The translations under genes and the position numbers were made by a program. A DNA stretch of 64,000 bases. Origin: Alistipes finegoldii DSM 17242. Its GTDB lineage: Bacteria; Bacteroidota; Bacteroidia; Bacteroidales; Rikenellaceae. Numbering within the stretch: position 1 is the first letter of the stretch; every line of letters starts with the position of its first letter. Positions 7,655-15,851 of the stretch are shown here, in pieces. The notes under the pieces were generated by a model, which was not told where the DNA came from, made no database searches, and was given only the letters and a program-made list of their open reading frames with translations. Where the stretch lies: assembly GCF_000265365.1 (NCBI RefSeq), contig NC_018011.1, positions 3,670,240-3,734,239 of the forward strand. The letters are read 5' to 3'.

Positions 7655-8992
7655 CTATTTCGCGTCTTTCACGCAGCGAAGCGAAACTCCGTTACCCGCC
7701 GGCAGCGATGAAGGCGACGGATTGCCGCCGGACGCATAGAACAACAGCGCACTGTAGCTGCTTCCCCCGTCGTCGGTCGCGGCGCTCATCAGATAACCGC
7801 TTTTAGCAGACGAGACATAGTTCTTTGAAACGGAATTCCACATGCCGGCGAGCGTAAATCCGCAATCGGGACCCACGGCCAGCGTTTGCAGTTCGTCGAT
7901 ATAAGGTACATGCCAGCCCTCCGGGCAGATTCCCCGGACCGGAGCGCCGGAAACGGCCTGTGCGCCGCCCAGCGCCACAGTAAAGCTGTACAGCATGCCG
8001 TGTTCGCGGACGTACTCCGCATCTTCGTTGCCGTCGGGATACCAAATGCCCTTCGTCAGCAACGCTTCGTCGGGCACATAGCGCAGGTTCTCGGCCATCC
8101 AGACCGTCTCCCCGACAGTCGTCGTCCGGTAGGTCACGCCCCCGTAGGAGAGCGTCTGCGAATCGTCGCCGTCGTCACCGCCGCCGCTGCCGTCGAGCGA
8201 TCCGCCGTCTTCCCAATCACCGATATCGCCGCTGAGCGAAATTTGGATCTCCTCGTTGGTAACGAGAACCGACATATCGTACCGTCTGCCGCTTTCGAGC
8301 TGTGCCGAAGAGAGGGTTTTAGTGTGGCTCCTGCCGTCGTCCGTGGTGACCGTGACGGTCAGGGCGGCCTGCTGGGGCGCCAGTATCACGCGATAGGTAG
8401 CGCCGGGCTTCACCTCGCAGGCTTTGACCTCCGCAGCGGCAACGCCGCTTTTGGCCGCCGCCTTCGGCATCGAATAGTCGATCTCGGCCGTCGGAACGAG
8501 TCCGCCGACGCTGACTCCGGTCACCACCGCACTCGAACTGTTGGAGACCACGATCGTCAGCTGCGACATCACATGGTAGAAAATCATGCCGACAGGCGCC
8601 GAAACGGGCGTAACATCGGTTTTCACGGCCGCCAGCAGGTCGGACGGCCCGTTGCCCTGCGTCTGGTCCGAGGAGACGGTGAATTCGTCGGGTCTTCCGC
8701 CTTCGGCATAGGGATAATAGGCCGTCAATACGGACTTTTCATTCAGGTCGTTGTACCACGACAGCCCGGACGCCGTAAAAGCCGTGCCGTCGTAGGTCAT
8801 CGGCACGTTCTCGGCGTACGGGGCACTCCCTTTGGAGATCGTCAGACCGATACGGTCGCCGGTATCGAAATGCAGACCCGTGACGCGCGTACGGATAGCC
8901 GGAGCGATCTTCACGCAAAGCGTACCTTTCTCGGACTCCGCGCAGCCGGCCGCAATAAGGACCGCCAGAGCCATGAACAAAATCTTTCTCAT
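7655..8992 (-). CDS. Fimbrillin-like lipoprotein with C-terminal FISUMP domain
   Basis: 445 residues. A lipoprotein signal (FMALAVLIAAGC) places the lipidated Cys at residue 17, so it is probably anchored to the outer membrane and exposed. Residues about 30-270 resemble the Mfa/FimA fimbrillin fold family (DTGDRIGLTI..., then LTAYYPY). A Gly/Asp linker (about 275-290) precedes a FISUMP-type domain (major paralogous domain of Fibrobacter) with GGVTYRTTTVGETVWMAENL, CPEGWHVPY and the terminal GVSLRCVKD. A -7 element TATTTTTG lies at 9026-9033 on the minus strand. The ligand is unknown. Confidence 0.82.
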   Translation of the reverse strand: MRKILFMALAVLIAAGCAESEKGTLCVKIAPAIRTRVTGLHFDTGDRIGLTISKGSAPYAENVPMTYDGTAFTASGLSWYNDLNEKSVLTAYYPYAEGGRPDEFTVSSDQTQGNGPSDLLAAVKTDVTPVSAPVGMIFYHVMSQLTIVVSNSSSAVVTGVSVGGLVPTAEIDYSMPKAAAKSGVAAAEVKACEVKPGATYRVILAPQQAALTVTVTTDDGRSHTKTLSSAQLESGRRYDMSVLVTNEEIQISLSGDIGDWEDGGSLDGSGGGDDGDDSQTLSYGGVTYRTTTVGETVWMAENLRYVPDEALLTKGIWYPDGNEDAEYVREHGMLYSFTVALGGAQAVSGAPVRGICPEGWHVPYIDELQTLAVGPDCGFTLAGMWNSVSKNYVSSAKSGYLMSAATDDGGSSYSALLFYASGGNPSPSSLPAGNGVSLRCVKDAK

Positions 8993-9025
8993 CTCTTGAT
9001 AATCGTAAAAAGTGACTTTTCAGTA

Positions 9026-9033
9026 CAAAAATA
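9026..9033 (-). promoter_or_regulatory. -7 element upstream of the fimbrillin-FISUMP gene
   Basis: Read on the minus strand it is TATTTTTG, matching TAnnTTTG, 34 bases before the ATG at 8992. Confidence 0.4.
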
Positions 9034-9064
9034 AACCTTTTTACGTTATTACCAAGTGTTTCCG

Positions 9065-10267
9065 CTAATTTTTGTAATAGGATTCGTCGAGTCCGAGAAT
9101 GAAATCGTCCCGGCGGCGGAACGTGACGAGCGTGAGCGCCAGCACCAGCGCCGCATTGAAGAAAAACGGGAAACGGTCGCTGTGGGTTCCGAACAGATGC
9201 CGGAAAAGGTCCACGATAAAGGGACAGACCATCACGGCCAGATAGTTCATCGCCATCACGAACGACAGCGCCAGCGTCGCCGAGCGCGGCGGAGCGATCG
9301 TCGCCGCCTTGTCGTAAATGACGGGCTGGATCACGCCGTAGCCGAAGCCCGCGCACAAAACCCCGACGACGAGCATCGTCTTGTCGCGGAAAATACCCAC
9401 GCAGAGCAGCCCGGCGCAGATCAATGCGAGCGAGACGAGATTGACGCTGCGCGTCAGCCGCCGGATAATCTTGTCGATGAAGAGTCCCGGCACCATGATC
9501 GCCAGAAAGAAAAGCGAGATCAGCACGCCGGAGAACGAGCTGTCTATCTTGTAGTCGTCGACAAGAAACGAGGCGTAGAACGTCACGACCAGCACGGCGT
9601 AGGTGGCGAAAAAATAGAACAGCATCAGCCCGACGAGCTTGCGGCGGTCAATCATCTTATGGCGCATCTGGATGCTCTGCTCCGGTTCGGGAGTGGAGCG
9701 TCCGCGCCTGAGGAAAAACGACAGGGCCAGCGAGACGCCCGGCAGGGTATAGACCAGAAAGGGCAGATGCCAGTTCACATCGGCCAGATAGCCGGCGACG
9801 ACGGTGGCCAGCACGAGGGTCAGGTTGTTGATCGCCGAACTGTAGCCCAGCTGGCGCACGCGGTAATCGCCCGTGAAATAATCGACCACGAGTCCCGTCG
9901 AAAGCGGAATCACCATGCCTGCGCCGATGCCGAGAATACAGCTGATGACGATCAGCCACGCCATGCTCTTGGCAAAAATGCAGGCGACGCCGCTCAGGAA
10001 GAAGACCGCAAGTCCGACGGTGAGAATCCGGAGTTTGTCCCTGCCCACGGAGAGGCGTCCCGAAAGCAGCACGAAGGGGATGATAAGCAGCGACGGAAGC
10101 GAGGTCAGCATCTGAATTTCGAGGTCGGTGGCTTTGGGAAATATCCGGTTCAGATCCCCCAGAATCGGAGATATGGCAAGTCCCGGCAGCGAGGCGATCG
10201 CCGACACGGACCAGATCGCCAGCAATACCGTAAGCGTGATCGTACCTTTTCCTGTTTTGATTTTCAT
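9065..10267 (-). CDS. MFS transporter
   Basis: 400 residues from an ATG at 10267 (MKIKTGKG), which leaves out an unlikely Cys/Arg-rich extension. It has about 12 hydrophobic segments. The loop between segments 2 and 3 carries the major facilitator motif A form GRLSVGRDKLR, and a second basic loop follows at the domain junction (MIDRRK). The relatives I recall include arabinose-efflux-like and CynX-like permeases, but the substrate cannot be given. It stands between two FISUMP lipoprotein genes on the same strand. Confidence 0.88.
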   Translation of the reverse strand: MKIKTGKGTITLTVLLAIWSVSAIASLPGLAISPILGDLNRIFPKATDLEIQMLTSLPSLLIIPFVLLSGRLSVGRDKLRILTVGLAVFFLSGVACIFAKSMAWLIVISCILGIGAGMVIPLSTGLVVDYFTGDYRVRQLGYSSAINNLTLVLATVVAGYLADVNWHLPFLVYTLPGVSLALSFFLRRGRSTPEPEQSIQMRHKMIDRRKLVGLMLFYFFATYAVLVVTFYASFLVDDYKIDSSFSGVLISLFFLAIMVPGLFIDKIIRRLTRSVNLVSLALICAGLLCVGIFRDKTMLVVGVLCAGFGYGVIQPVIYDKAATIAPPRSATLALSFVMAMNYLAVMVCPFIVDLFRHLFGTHSDRFPFFFNAALVLALTLVTFRRRDDFILGLDESYYKN

Positions 10268-10310
10268 TGCCCGGCAGTTTACCGCCCGACACCGCAACTG
10301 TTATACCAAA

Positions 10311-10343
10311 CAACAACAGGCCGGCATGCTGCCGGCCCGTTGT
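10311..10343 (-). terminator. Terminator after the second FISUMP lipoprotein gene
   Basis: A strong GC stem (GGCCGGC at 10319-10325 with GCCGGCC at 10331-10337, extended by ACAACA/TGTTGT-type flanks) with a T-rich tail on the minus strand. Confidence 0.65.
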
Positions 10344-10364
10344 CTTGTCTTGCATATCGGTCGT

Positions 10365-11831
10365 CTACAGATTCTTCACCTTCACGCAGCGCACCTGCAT
10401 GCCGTTGGCGCGGGCATACGCTTCGGCAGGCGCGATGCCGCCCGTCCCGGTGAGCTTCTCGTACCAGAAATGAAGCGCGTGCGACTGCGTGCCGTTCACG
10501 GCGGTAGTCCAGTAAAGTCCCTCCCAAGGCTGCGCGATATCCGCACGGGTATACAACTTCATCTTCGCTTCATCCTTCGGAATATAAATATTCTGAATCT
10601 TGCCGTCGTCGTAGCGGCGGCGTCCGCCGCCCATGAAGAACGATTCGGCTTTTCCGTCGGTCAGCGTCCAGCCGAATTTCTCCTCGTCGCCCGCGGCGGG
10701 AGTTCCGACGATCTCAAGCCCGGCAAAAGCGGCCGAAGGAGCGACGCGCCAGCCGTAGGGGCAGGGGTCGTTCACGCTCTTTGCGCCGGCATCGCCGTCC
10801 GACGACCAGCCGGCATCGGACTTGCTCCAGAGCCAGTCGTTATTCGACTCGGCGACGCCCGTAACAAAGGTAAGCGGGTGTTTGACGGCATAATCCATCG
10901 TTCCGGTCTCGGCACTCGACGCGACCATCGTCACATAGGTGCGGCTGCCGCTGTCGTTGTACATCGCGGCGCCCTGACCGCTGGAGATCTTATAGGTGCT
11001 CGGCCCGATGAACGGATCCTTGCGGCCCCACTGGTAATAAAGACCGTAGGAGGCCAGTATCTCGGACGTCGTCGCATTGCCGTTGGCCAGCGCGCCCAGA
11101 TTGCGGGTCATCATCGTATAGCCGTTCAGCTCGACCGAACCGTTTTCGCCTTCGGGATCATAATCCGTCGCCCAGACATGCCAGCTCCAGATCAGTTCGT
11201 CGTTGGCATCGTAAGCGCCGATCACGGCGTTGCCCTTGAGAATCTTGTTGCTGTCTTCGGTGTCGGCTCCGATGTAGAACGACGCCTTGCCGTTCTCCAT
11301 CTGCAGATACTGCACCAGTCCCGACGCAGATTTCCAGATAACGCCCAGATGATCCGTCGCCAGCGGCGAACCGTCGCCTTTGTGCATGACGTCGAACAGG
11401 TAGTTGGTCTCTTTCACGGATGCCATATAACTGTTGGCCACGCCCGCCGCGCTCAGGTCCACGGTCTTTACGACGCCGACGAAAAGCACGCCCGAAACGC
11501 TCGTCCCGCCCGGAGTGACCCCGGCCAGCACGACCGTACCCGATTCGACGGCCGTACCCTTTTCGAGTGCCGTGGCCGAAGGAGCTATGACCGTAAGCAT
11601 GCCCGTGGTTTGGTCGAGCATCGGCTCGTCCCAGCCCGTGGGCTGGCTCGTAACGGAGAGCGTCTTGATGTTCCGCAGGGTGAAGCCCACTGTAGCCATG
11701 CCGCTCGGCGCGTCGATGAAGACCGCAGGTTTGTCGAACGATACGGCGCCCGAATCCTTGTCCTTACTGCACGACACGGCAAACGCCGCCGCAGTCACGA
11801 CCACGGCTATCAGTTTTACGAATCCTTTCAT
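10365..11831 (-). CDS. FISUMP-type lipoprotein of unknown function
   Basis: 488 residues from ATG 11831; an ATG three codons upstream is less likely. A lipoprotein signal ends in FAVSCSKDKD, with the Cys near residue 21. Residues about 30-125 look like a beta-sandwich (BACON/Ig-like) with TLRNIKTLSVTSQPTGW. From about residue 140 the sequence resembles the FISUMP superfamily: NSYMASVKETNYLFDV, MTRNLGAL, YYQWGRKDPF, DPCPYGWRV and a terminal MQVRCVKV. These are surface lipoproteins of Bacteroidetes with no assigned ligand. A -7 element TATCTTTG lies upstream at 11872-11879. Confidence 0.82.
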   Translation of the reverse strand: MKGFVKLIAVVVTAAAFAVSCSKDKDSGAVSFDKPAVFIDAPSGMATVGFTLRNIKTLSVTSQPTGWDEPMLDQTTGMLTVIAPSATALEKGTAVESGTVVLAGVTPGGTSVSGVLFVGVVKTVDLSAAGVANSYMASVKETNYLFDVMHKGDGSPLATDHLGVIWKSASGLVQYLQMENGKASFYIGADTEDSNKILKGNAVIGAYDANDELIWSWHVWATDYDPEGENGSVELNGYTMMTRNLGALANGNATTSEILASYGLYYQWGRKDPFIGPSTYKISSGQGAAMYNDSGSRTYVTMVASSAETGTMDYAVKHPLTFVTGVAESNNDWLWSKSDAGWSSDGDAGAKSVNDPCPYGWRVAPSAAFAGLEIVGTPAAGDEEKFGWTLTDGKAESFFMGGGRRRYDDGKIQNIYIPKDEAKMKLYTRADIAQPWEGLYWTTAVNGTQSHALHFWYEKLTGTGGIAPAEAYARANGMQVRCVKVKNL

Positions 11832-11871
11832 ATTGCCCAAATTTACTTTATGTCAGTTTAAAAAATCTCTG

Positions 11872-11879
11872 CAAAGATA
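11872..11879 (-). promoter_or_regulatory. -7 element of the FISUMP lipoprotein gene
   Basis: Reads TATCTTTG on the minus strand, a perfect TAnnTTTG, about 40 bases before ATG 11831. Confidence 0.55.
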
Positions 11880-11909
11880 CCAAAAAGCGGGATAAATCCT
11901 ATAAAGGCA

Positions 11910-11940
11910 TCCCAAATATTTCATCCGTCGGGATTTGGGA
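11910..11940. promoter_or_regulatory. Inverted repeat upstream of the CDGSH gene (possible operator)
   Basis: TCCCAAAT at 11910-11917 is repeated in inverse at 11933-11940 (ATTTGGGA), with 15 bases between. It lies in the divergent intergenic region between a FISUMP gene and the CDGSH gene. There is no T run, so a protein-binding site fits better than a terminator. Confidence 0.35.
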
Positions 11941-11986
11941 ATAATTATTGCCGCCTACACCCAAACGAAATATAAACTCAAATAGT

Positions 11987-12763
11987 ATGTCCAACATGTC
12001 CAATTTGAAAATTGAAACGGGAAGCTCCCCCGCAGAGGAGCGGTTCAGCATCACCGTAACCGAAACTGGCCCCTATCTGGTATACGGGCGGCCGCCGCTG
12101 GCCGAACAGTTCATCATGCCCGACGAGTCCAACGACAGCTGGTATTTTCAGGAGGGCAGGCACTTCTCGACCGAATCGGAACCCACGGCGCTATGCCGCT
12201 GCGGAGCCTCCCGCCGCAAGCCCTACTGTGACGGCAGCCATGAAAAAGCCAGCTGGGATCCGCGACTCACGGCGCAGCGGGATGCGCTGCTCGACAATGC
12301 CGAAGTGATCGACGGCGGCACGCTTCAGATGACGGACAACGAAAAATACTGCGTCTTCGCACGCTTCTGCCACCCGCATGGCGACGCATGGTCGCTCACC
12401 GAGCAGTCGGACGATCCCGAAGCGCGCAGGCTGGCCGTCCGCGAAGCTTCGATGTGTCCCAGCGGCCGTCTCATGGCATGGGACAAAGAGACGATGAAAC
12501 CCTACGAATTCCGGTTCGAACCGAGTCTCGGCCTGATCGAAGACATTACGATCGGCGCCAGCGGCGGTTTGTGGATACGCGGCGGCATTCCCATGCGGCG
12601 CGAAAACGGGCAGACGTACGAAATCCGCAACCGCGTCGTCGCATGCCGCTGCGGACAGTCGGCCAACAAGCCTTACTGCGACGGCACGCATGCCGCAATC
12701 AAGTGGCGGGACGAACTCAACGGCGAACCGGTCGGCGAAACGCTCCCCGAAGAGGTGTACTGA
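11987..12763 (+). CDS. Double CDGSH iron-sulfur protein
   Basis: 258 residues from ATG 11987 (an ATG at 11996 is also possible). Two CDGSH motifs are visible, CRCGASRRKPYCDGSH near residues 69-84 and CRCGQSANKPYCDGTH near 221-236. Each supplies the three Cys and one His that bind a redox-active [2Fe-2S] cluster. Between them is a conserved segment with ARFCHPHGDAWSLT and ASMCPSGRLMAWD. Bacterial relatives are cytoplasmic and of unclear role, perhaps electron or cluster transfer. No redox partner gene is adjacent. Confidence 0.88.
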   Translation: MSNMSNLKIETGSSPAEERFSITVTETGPYLVYGRPPLAEQFIMPDESNDSWYFQEGRHFSTESEPTALCRCGASRRKPYCDGSHEKASWDPRLTAQRDALLDNAEVIDGGTLQMTDNEKYCVFARFCHPHGDAWSLTEQSDDPEARRLAVREASMCPSGRLMAWDKETMKPYEFRFEPSLGLIEDITIGASGGLWIRGGIPMRRENGQTYEIRNRVVACRCGQSANKPYCDGTHAAIKWRDELNGEPVGETLPEEVY

Positions 12764-12897
12764 ACCGGCGGCGACGGGACGGAGGCTTCCGCGCCGTAGC
12801 GCCCCCGGCATCCGAAACGGGAAATCCGGCGCCCGGCTCCGGCGTTATCCGGCAGGGCCGCCTGCGATCCCGCCACAACATCTTCCACGATACGGAA

Positions 12898-12926
12898 AGA
12901 GAGGACCGTCCGGGACGGTCCTCTCT
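12898..12926. terminator. Hairpin downstream of the CDGSH gene
   Basis: A 14-bp perfect inverted repeat (12898-12911 with 12913-12926) nearly without loop, in the gap between convergent genes. The T run is weak, so termination is likely but not certain. Confidence 0.55.
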
Positions 12927-12960
12927 TCGTATTTCAATCCGGCACAATCCCGGAAACGCA

Positions 12961-12993
12961 GATTCCCGCAGGCTTTCCGGCCTTGCGGGAATC
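12961..12993 (-). terminator. Hairpin downstream of the M64 peptidase gene
   Basis: GATTCCCGCAGG at 12961-12972 pairs with the region 12981-12993. It lies 11 bp past the stop of the minus-strand peptidase gene. Its T tail on that strand is short. Confidence 0.5.
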
Positions 12994-13003
12994 CGGAGTT
13001 CTG

Positions 13004-14281
13004 TCATTTGCAGAGAAAGTCGATATAATCGACAATAGCCTTGCTGCAGACCGGACAGAGCTCGTCCGTTTTGTGCAGGTTGTTCATCAGGCAGTTCCGC
13101 CACGGGCGGTAGACACCCTCGGCGGCATACCCGCCGCCTTCGAAAACGCCCACGACACCGTCGTACTCCTCCGTGTCGGGCGTCGGCACGGGAGTTCCCT
13201 CCGCCACCATCCGGCTCCAGAATTTATCCCCGAACCCGACGAGCGTCGTCAGGTTGGGTTCCCACGGTTCGATACTTTTCGCGTACATGTCGTCATAGGA
13301 GGTCGTGCCGACATATTCGTCGCCCAGCCCCAGCAGCAGATGGCCGAACTCGTGGACATGGATTTTTCCGGTGCGCGTGGGGTGGTGCGCGGCGCTGATG
13401 CCGTAAAAGTTGAAAATCCCGCCGCCACCGTATTTCTGTGTGTTCGAAAGCACATAGATATAATCGTAAGGCACATGCGCCGCCATGTCGCGCAGACGCT
13501 GGAAATCGGTCACCATCTGGTAGCGTTCCGAATCGAAGGTATAGAAACTCGCGCCGCAGGCCGTATTGCGCCAGACGTTTTCACCGGGGATGGTCACGCC
13601 CGAATCGTCGGAGGGAGCCCACACGGCGCGGACGTTGAAGCGCGCGGCGTTCTCCTTATAGGGCGAATAGCTGAAAAATTCGTCGGCGAACGTGCGGCAG
13701 GCCGACTCGAATTTGGCCCGCTCGCCGGCCCCGTAGCCCTCAGGCAGCAGGACGATGTCCACACGCTGCGCCGAATTGCCGGAATACATCACCTCGAACG
13801 TCTCGCAGCGGGGCGTGAACCGCTCGATAAAATAGGAATCGGGGTCGATATTCTGGCTGAAACGCTTCTCGAAACGCCCTTTGCCGTTGCGGGTGAAAAT
13901 CTCGATCCGGCACGGACGTTTGGGATAGGGGAATACCACCGATTCGGGATAGGAGCGGCGCACGCTGTCGGCTTCGGGCGTACTCTGCCACTCGTTGAAA
14001 AGCGTGCAGAAGCCGCGGGAATAGATCTCCCGGCCCGACGCCCGGTCCACGATACGGAAAAACTGGTTGCCGTATCCGGTCGTATCAACCAGCGAGACCT
14101 TAGACCCTGCCCAGTAAGGCTCCTCCTTCAGCGCGTCGAAGAAATACTCCTCCGAGCGGCTGTCTCCGGCGTGATAGTAGTCGAAGCGCATCGTTTTGTC
14201 GAAAAAACAGTCGGCGAACGGCGTCTGCGCAGCGGCGGAGACGCCGGCTCCGAGAAACAGCAAAATAAAAATCTTCTTCAT
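13004..14281 (-). CDS. M64 family (IgA peptidase-type) metallopeptidase
   Basis: 425 residues from ATG 14281, starting MKKIFILLFLGAGVSAAAQ, a Sec signal peptide. The zinc motif HEFGHLLLGLGDEY lies near residues 303-316 and matches the peptidase M64 form of HExxH with a downstream Asp/Glu. The N-terminal 150 residues form the M64 N domain (YYHAGDSRSEEYFFD). It is expected to be periplasmic or secreted. The family is named after Clostridium ramosum IgA protease, but substrate specificity here cannot be inferred. The start lies just after the floA terminator, and I see no clear promoter. Confidence 0.88.
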   Translation of the reverse strand: MKKIFILLFLGAGVSAAAQTPFADCFFDKTMRFDYYHAGDSRSEEYFFDALKEEPYWAGSKVSLVDTTGYGNQFFRIVDRASGREIYSRGFCTLFNEWQSTPEADSVRRSYPESVVFPYPKRPCRIEIFTRNGKGRFEKRFSQNIDPDSYFIERFTPRCETFEVMYSGNSAQRVDIVLLPEGYGAGERAKFESACRTFADEFFSYSPYKENAARFNVRAVWAPSDDSGVTIPGENVWRNTACGASFYTFDSERYQMVTDFQRLRDMAAHVPYDYIYVLSNTQKYGGGGIFNFYGISAAHHPTRTGKIHVHEFGHLLLGLGDEYVGTTSYDDMYAKSIEPWEPNLTTLVGFGDKFWSRMVAEGTPVPTPDTEEYDGVVGVFEGGGYAAEGVYRPWRNCLMNNLHKTDELCPVCSKAIVDYIDFLCK

Positions 14282-14304
14282 GGTTCGCAGCATTTCAGGG
14301 CGAC

Positions 14305-14332
14305 AAAAAAGGGGTACGCACAGACGTACCCC
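14305..14332 (-). terminator. Intrinsic terminator after floA
   Basis: GGGGTACG at 14311-14318 pairs with CGTACCCC at 14325-14332; on the minus strand it is followed by six T. It closes the nfeD-floA unit. Confidence 0.85.
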
Positions 14333-14351
14333 CGAATCGGCCCGTTACGGG

Positions 14352-15323
14352 TTATTTCTTCTCCGGCCGTGCGATCGTCTCGCGCATCGTCGTGTCGGCC
14401 ATGATGTTTTTCATTTTGTAGTAATCCATGATCCCCAGATTGCCGTTGCGGAACGCTTCGGCCATGGCCAGCGGCACCTCGGCTTCGGCGAGAATCACCT
14501 TGGCGCGGGCGTCCTGCGCCTTGGCCTTGTTCTCCTGTTCCAAGGCGACGGCCATGGCGCGGCGCTCCTCGGCCTTGGCCTGCGCGATGTTCTTGTCGGC
14601 CTGCGCCTGATCCATCTGCAGCTGGGCGCCGATGTTCTTGCCCACGTCGATATCGGCGATGTCGATCGAAAGGATTTCGAACGCCGTGCCGGCGTCGAGT
14701 CCCTTTTCGAGCACCACGCGGGAAATCGAATCGGGATTCTCCAGCACGATCTTATGCGAAGCCGCCGAACCGATCGACGAGACGATACCCTCGCCCACAC
14801 GCGCCAACACGGTTTCCTCACCGGCGCCGCCGACCAGCTGTTTGATATTGGCGCGCACCGTAACGCGGGCCTTGGCGATCAGCTGGATGCCGTCCTTGGC
14901 GACGGCCGCTACGGGCGGGGTGTTGATGACCTTGGGGTTCACCGACATCTGCACGGCTTCGAACACGTCGCGGCCCGCGAGGTCGATGGCCGTGGCCATC
15001 TTGAAGTCGAGCATGATGTTGGCTTTCTGGGCCGATACCAGTGCATGCACGACGCTGGTGACGTTGCCGCCCGCAAGGTAATGGGCCTCCAGTTCGTTGG
15101 GATCGAGACTCAGGCCGGCTTTCGTGCTCTCGATCATCGAAGAGACGATCGTCGAGGGCGGCACCTTGCGCCAGCGCATCAGGATAAGCTGCAGCAGGCT
15201 GATCCTCACGCCCGACACCAACGCCGAGAACCAGAGTCCTACGGGTATAAAATAGAAGATGAGCCAGATCGCAAAGAGGCTCACGAAAATTATAAGAACG
15301 ATCAATCCACCCTGAAAATCCAT
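14352..15323 (-). CDS. floA: Flotillin-like protein FloA
   Basis: 323 residues, the usual length of the UPF0365/FloA family. One or two N-terminal membrane-associated segments (about residues 5-28 and 33-45) precede an SPFH-like domain (PPVAAVAKDGIQLIAKARVTV). A helical Ala/Glu-rich coiled coil with EERRAMAVALEQENKAKAQ follows near residues 240-300. FloA organises membrane microdomains and affects fluidity in Firmicutes; the role in Bacteroidetes is inferred. It lies 12 bp after an nfeD-type gene, the standard partnership for flotillins. Confidence 0.93.
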   Translation of the reverse strand: MDFQGGLIVLIIFVSLFAIWLIFYFIPVGLWFSALVSGVRISLLQLILMRWRKVPPSTIVSSMIESTKAGLSLDPNELEAHYLAGGNVTSVVHALVSAQKANIMLDFKMATAIDLAGRDVFEAVQMSVNPKVINTPPVAAVAKDGIQLIAKARVTVRANIKQLVGGAGEETVLARVGEGIVSSIGSAASHKIVLENPDSISRVVLEKGLDAGTAFEILSIDIADIDVGKNIGAQLQMDQAQADKNIAQAKAEERRAMAVALEQENKAKAQDARAKVILAEAEVPLAMAEAFRNGNLGIMDYYKMKNIMADTTMRETIARPEKK

Positions 15324-15335
15324 AGTTTTTTGTTT

Positions 15336-15806
15336 TTATTTGGTTGTTTTTACGATGACGCTGAAATTCTCGAACCCGACGACTTCGATCTCCTTCCGGG
15401 GGTCCACATAGGCGCCCAAGGATTTGGCCTCATAAGTCCGTCCGTTCACCTCGATCTTGCCCATCGGCGAAAGGCGCGAGAGGGTCGTGCCGCGGTCGCC
15501 GACGCTCAGCTCCTGTTCGGGCAGGGTAGGCATGCTCGACGAATTGATTTTCTGTTTGAGCGAGAAGCGCTGCCACGTCTTGGCGCGCAGCGAAACGACG
15601 GTGGCGATCAGCGACAACACCAGAATAACCAGCACGACCACCGAACCGGCCACGGGGCCGAGATCGCGGAATGCGAGGTAGATCGAACTGCCGTAGCAGA
15701 CCAGCGCCAGAATCGCGCCGATCGACACGCCCGGCAGCAGGACCAGCTCCGCCACCAGAAAGAGCAGGCCGAAAAAGATGAGGAGTACAATATAGAACAT
15801 CGTCAT
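15336..15806 (-). CDS. NfeD-family membrane protein
   Basis: 156 residues from ATG 15806 (ATG 15800 is equally possible). It has three to four transmembrane segments (about 3-22, 27-45, 52-75) and a C-terminal OB-fold-like domain with VGDRGTTLSRLSPMGKIEVNG and YVDPRKEIEVVGFENFSVIV, the NfeD pattern. It is the short form, without a ClpP-like serine protease domain. It partners with FloA, encoded next. A possible -7 element (TATCTTTA on the minus strand, 15830-15837) lies upstream. Confidence 0.88.
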   Translation of the reverse strand: MTMFYIVLLIFFGLLFLVAELVLLPGVSIGAILALVCYGSSIYLAFRDLGPVAGSVVVLVILVLSLIATVVSLRAKTWQRFSLKQKINSSSMPTLPEQELSVGDRGTTLSRLSPMGKIEVNGRTYEAKSLGAYVDPRKEIEVVGFENFSVIVKTTK

Positions 15807-15851
15807 AGGGAAGTTGTTGAATATTGGACTAAAGATAGGAATTAAAATCAA

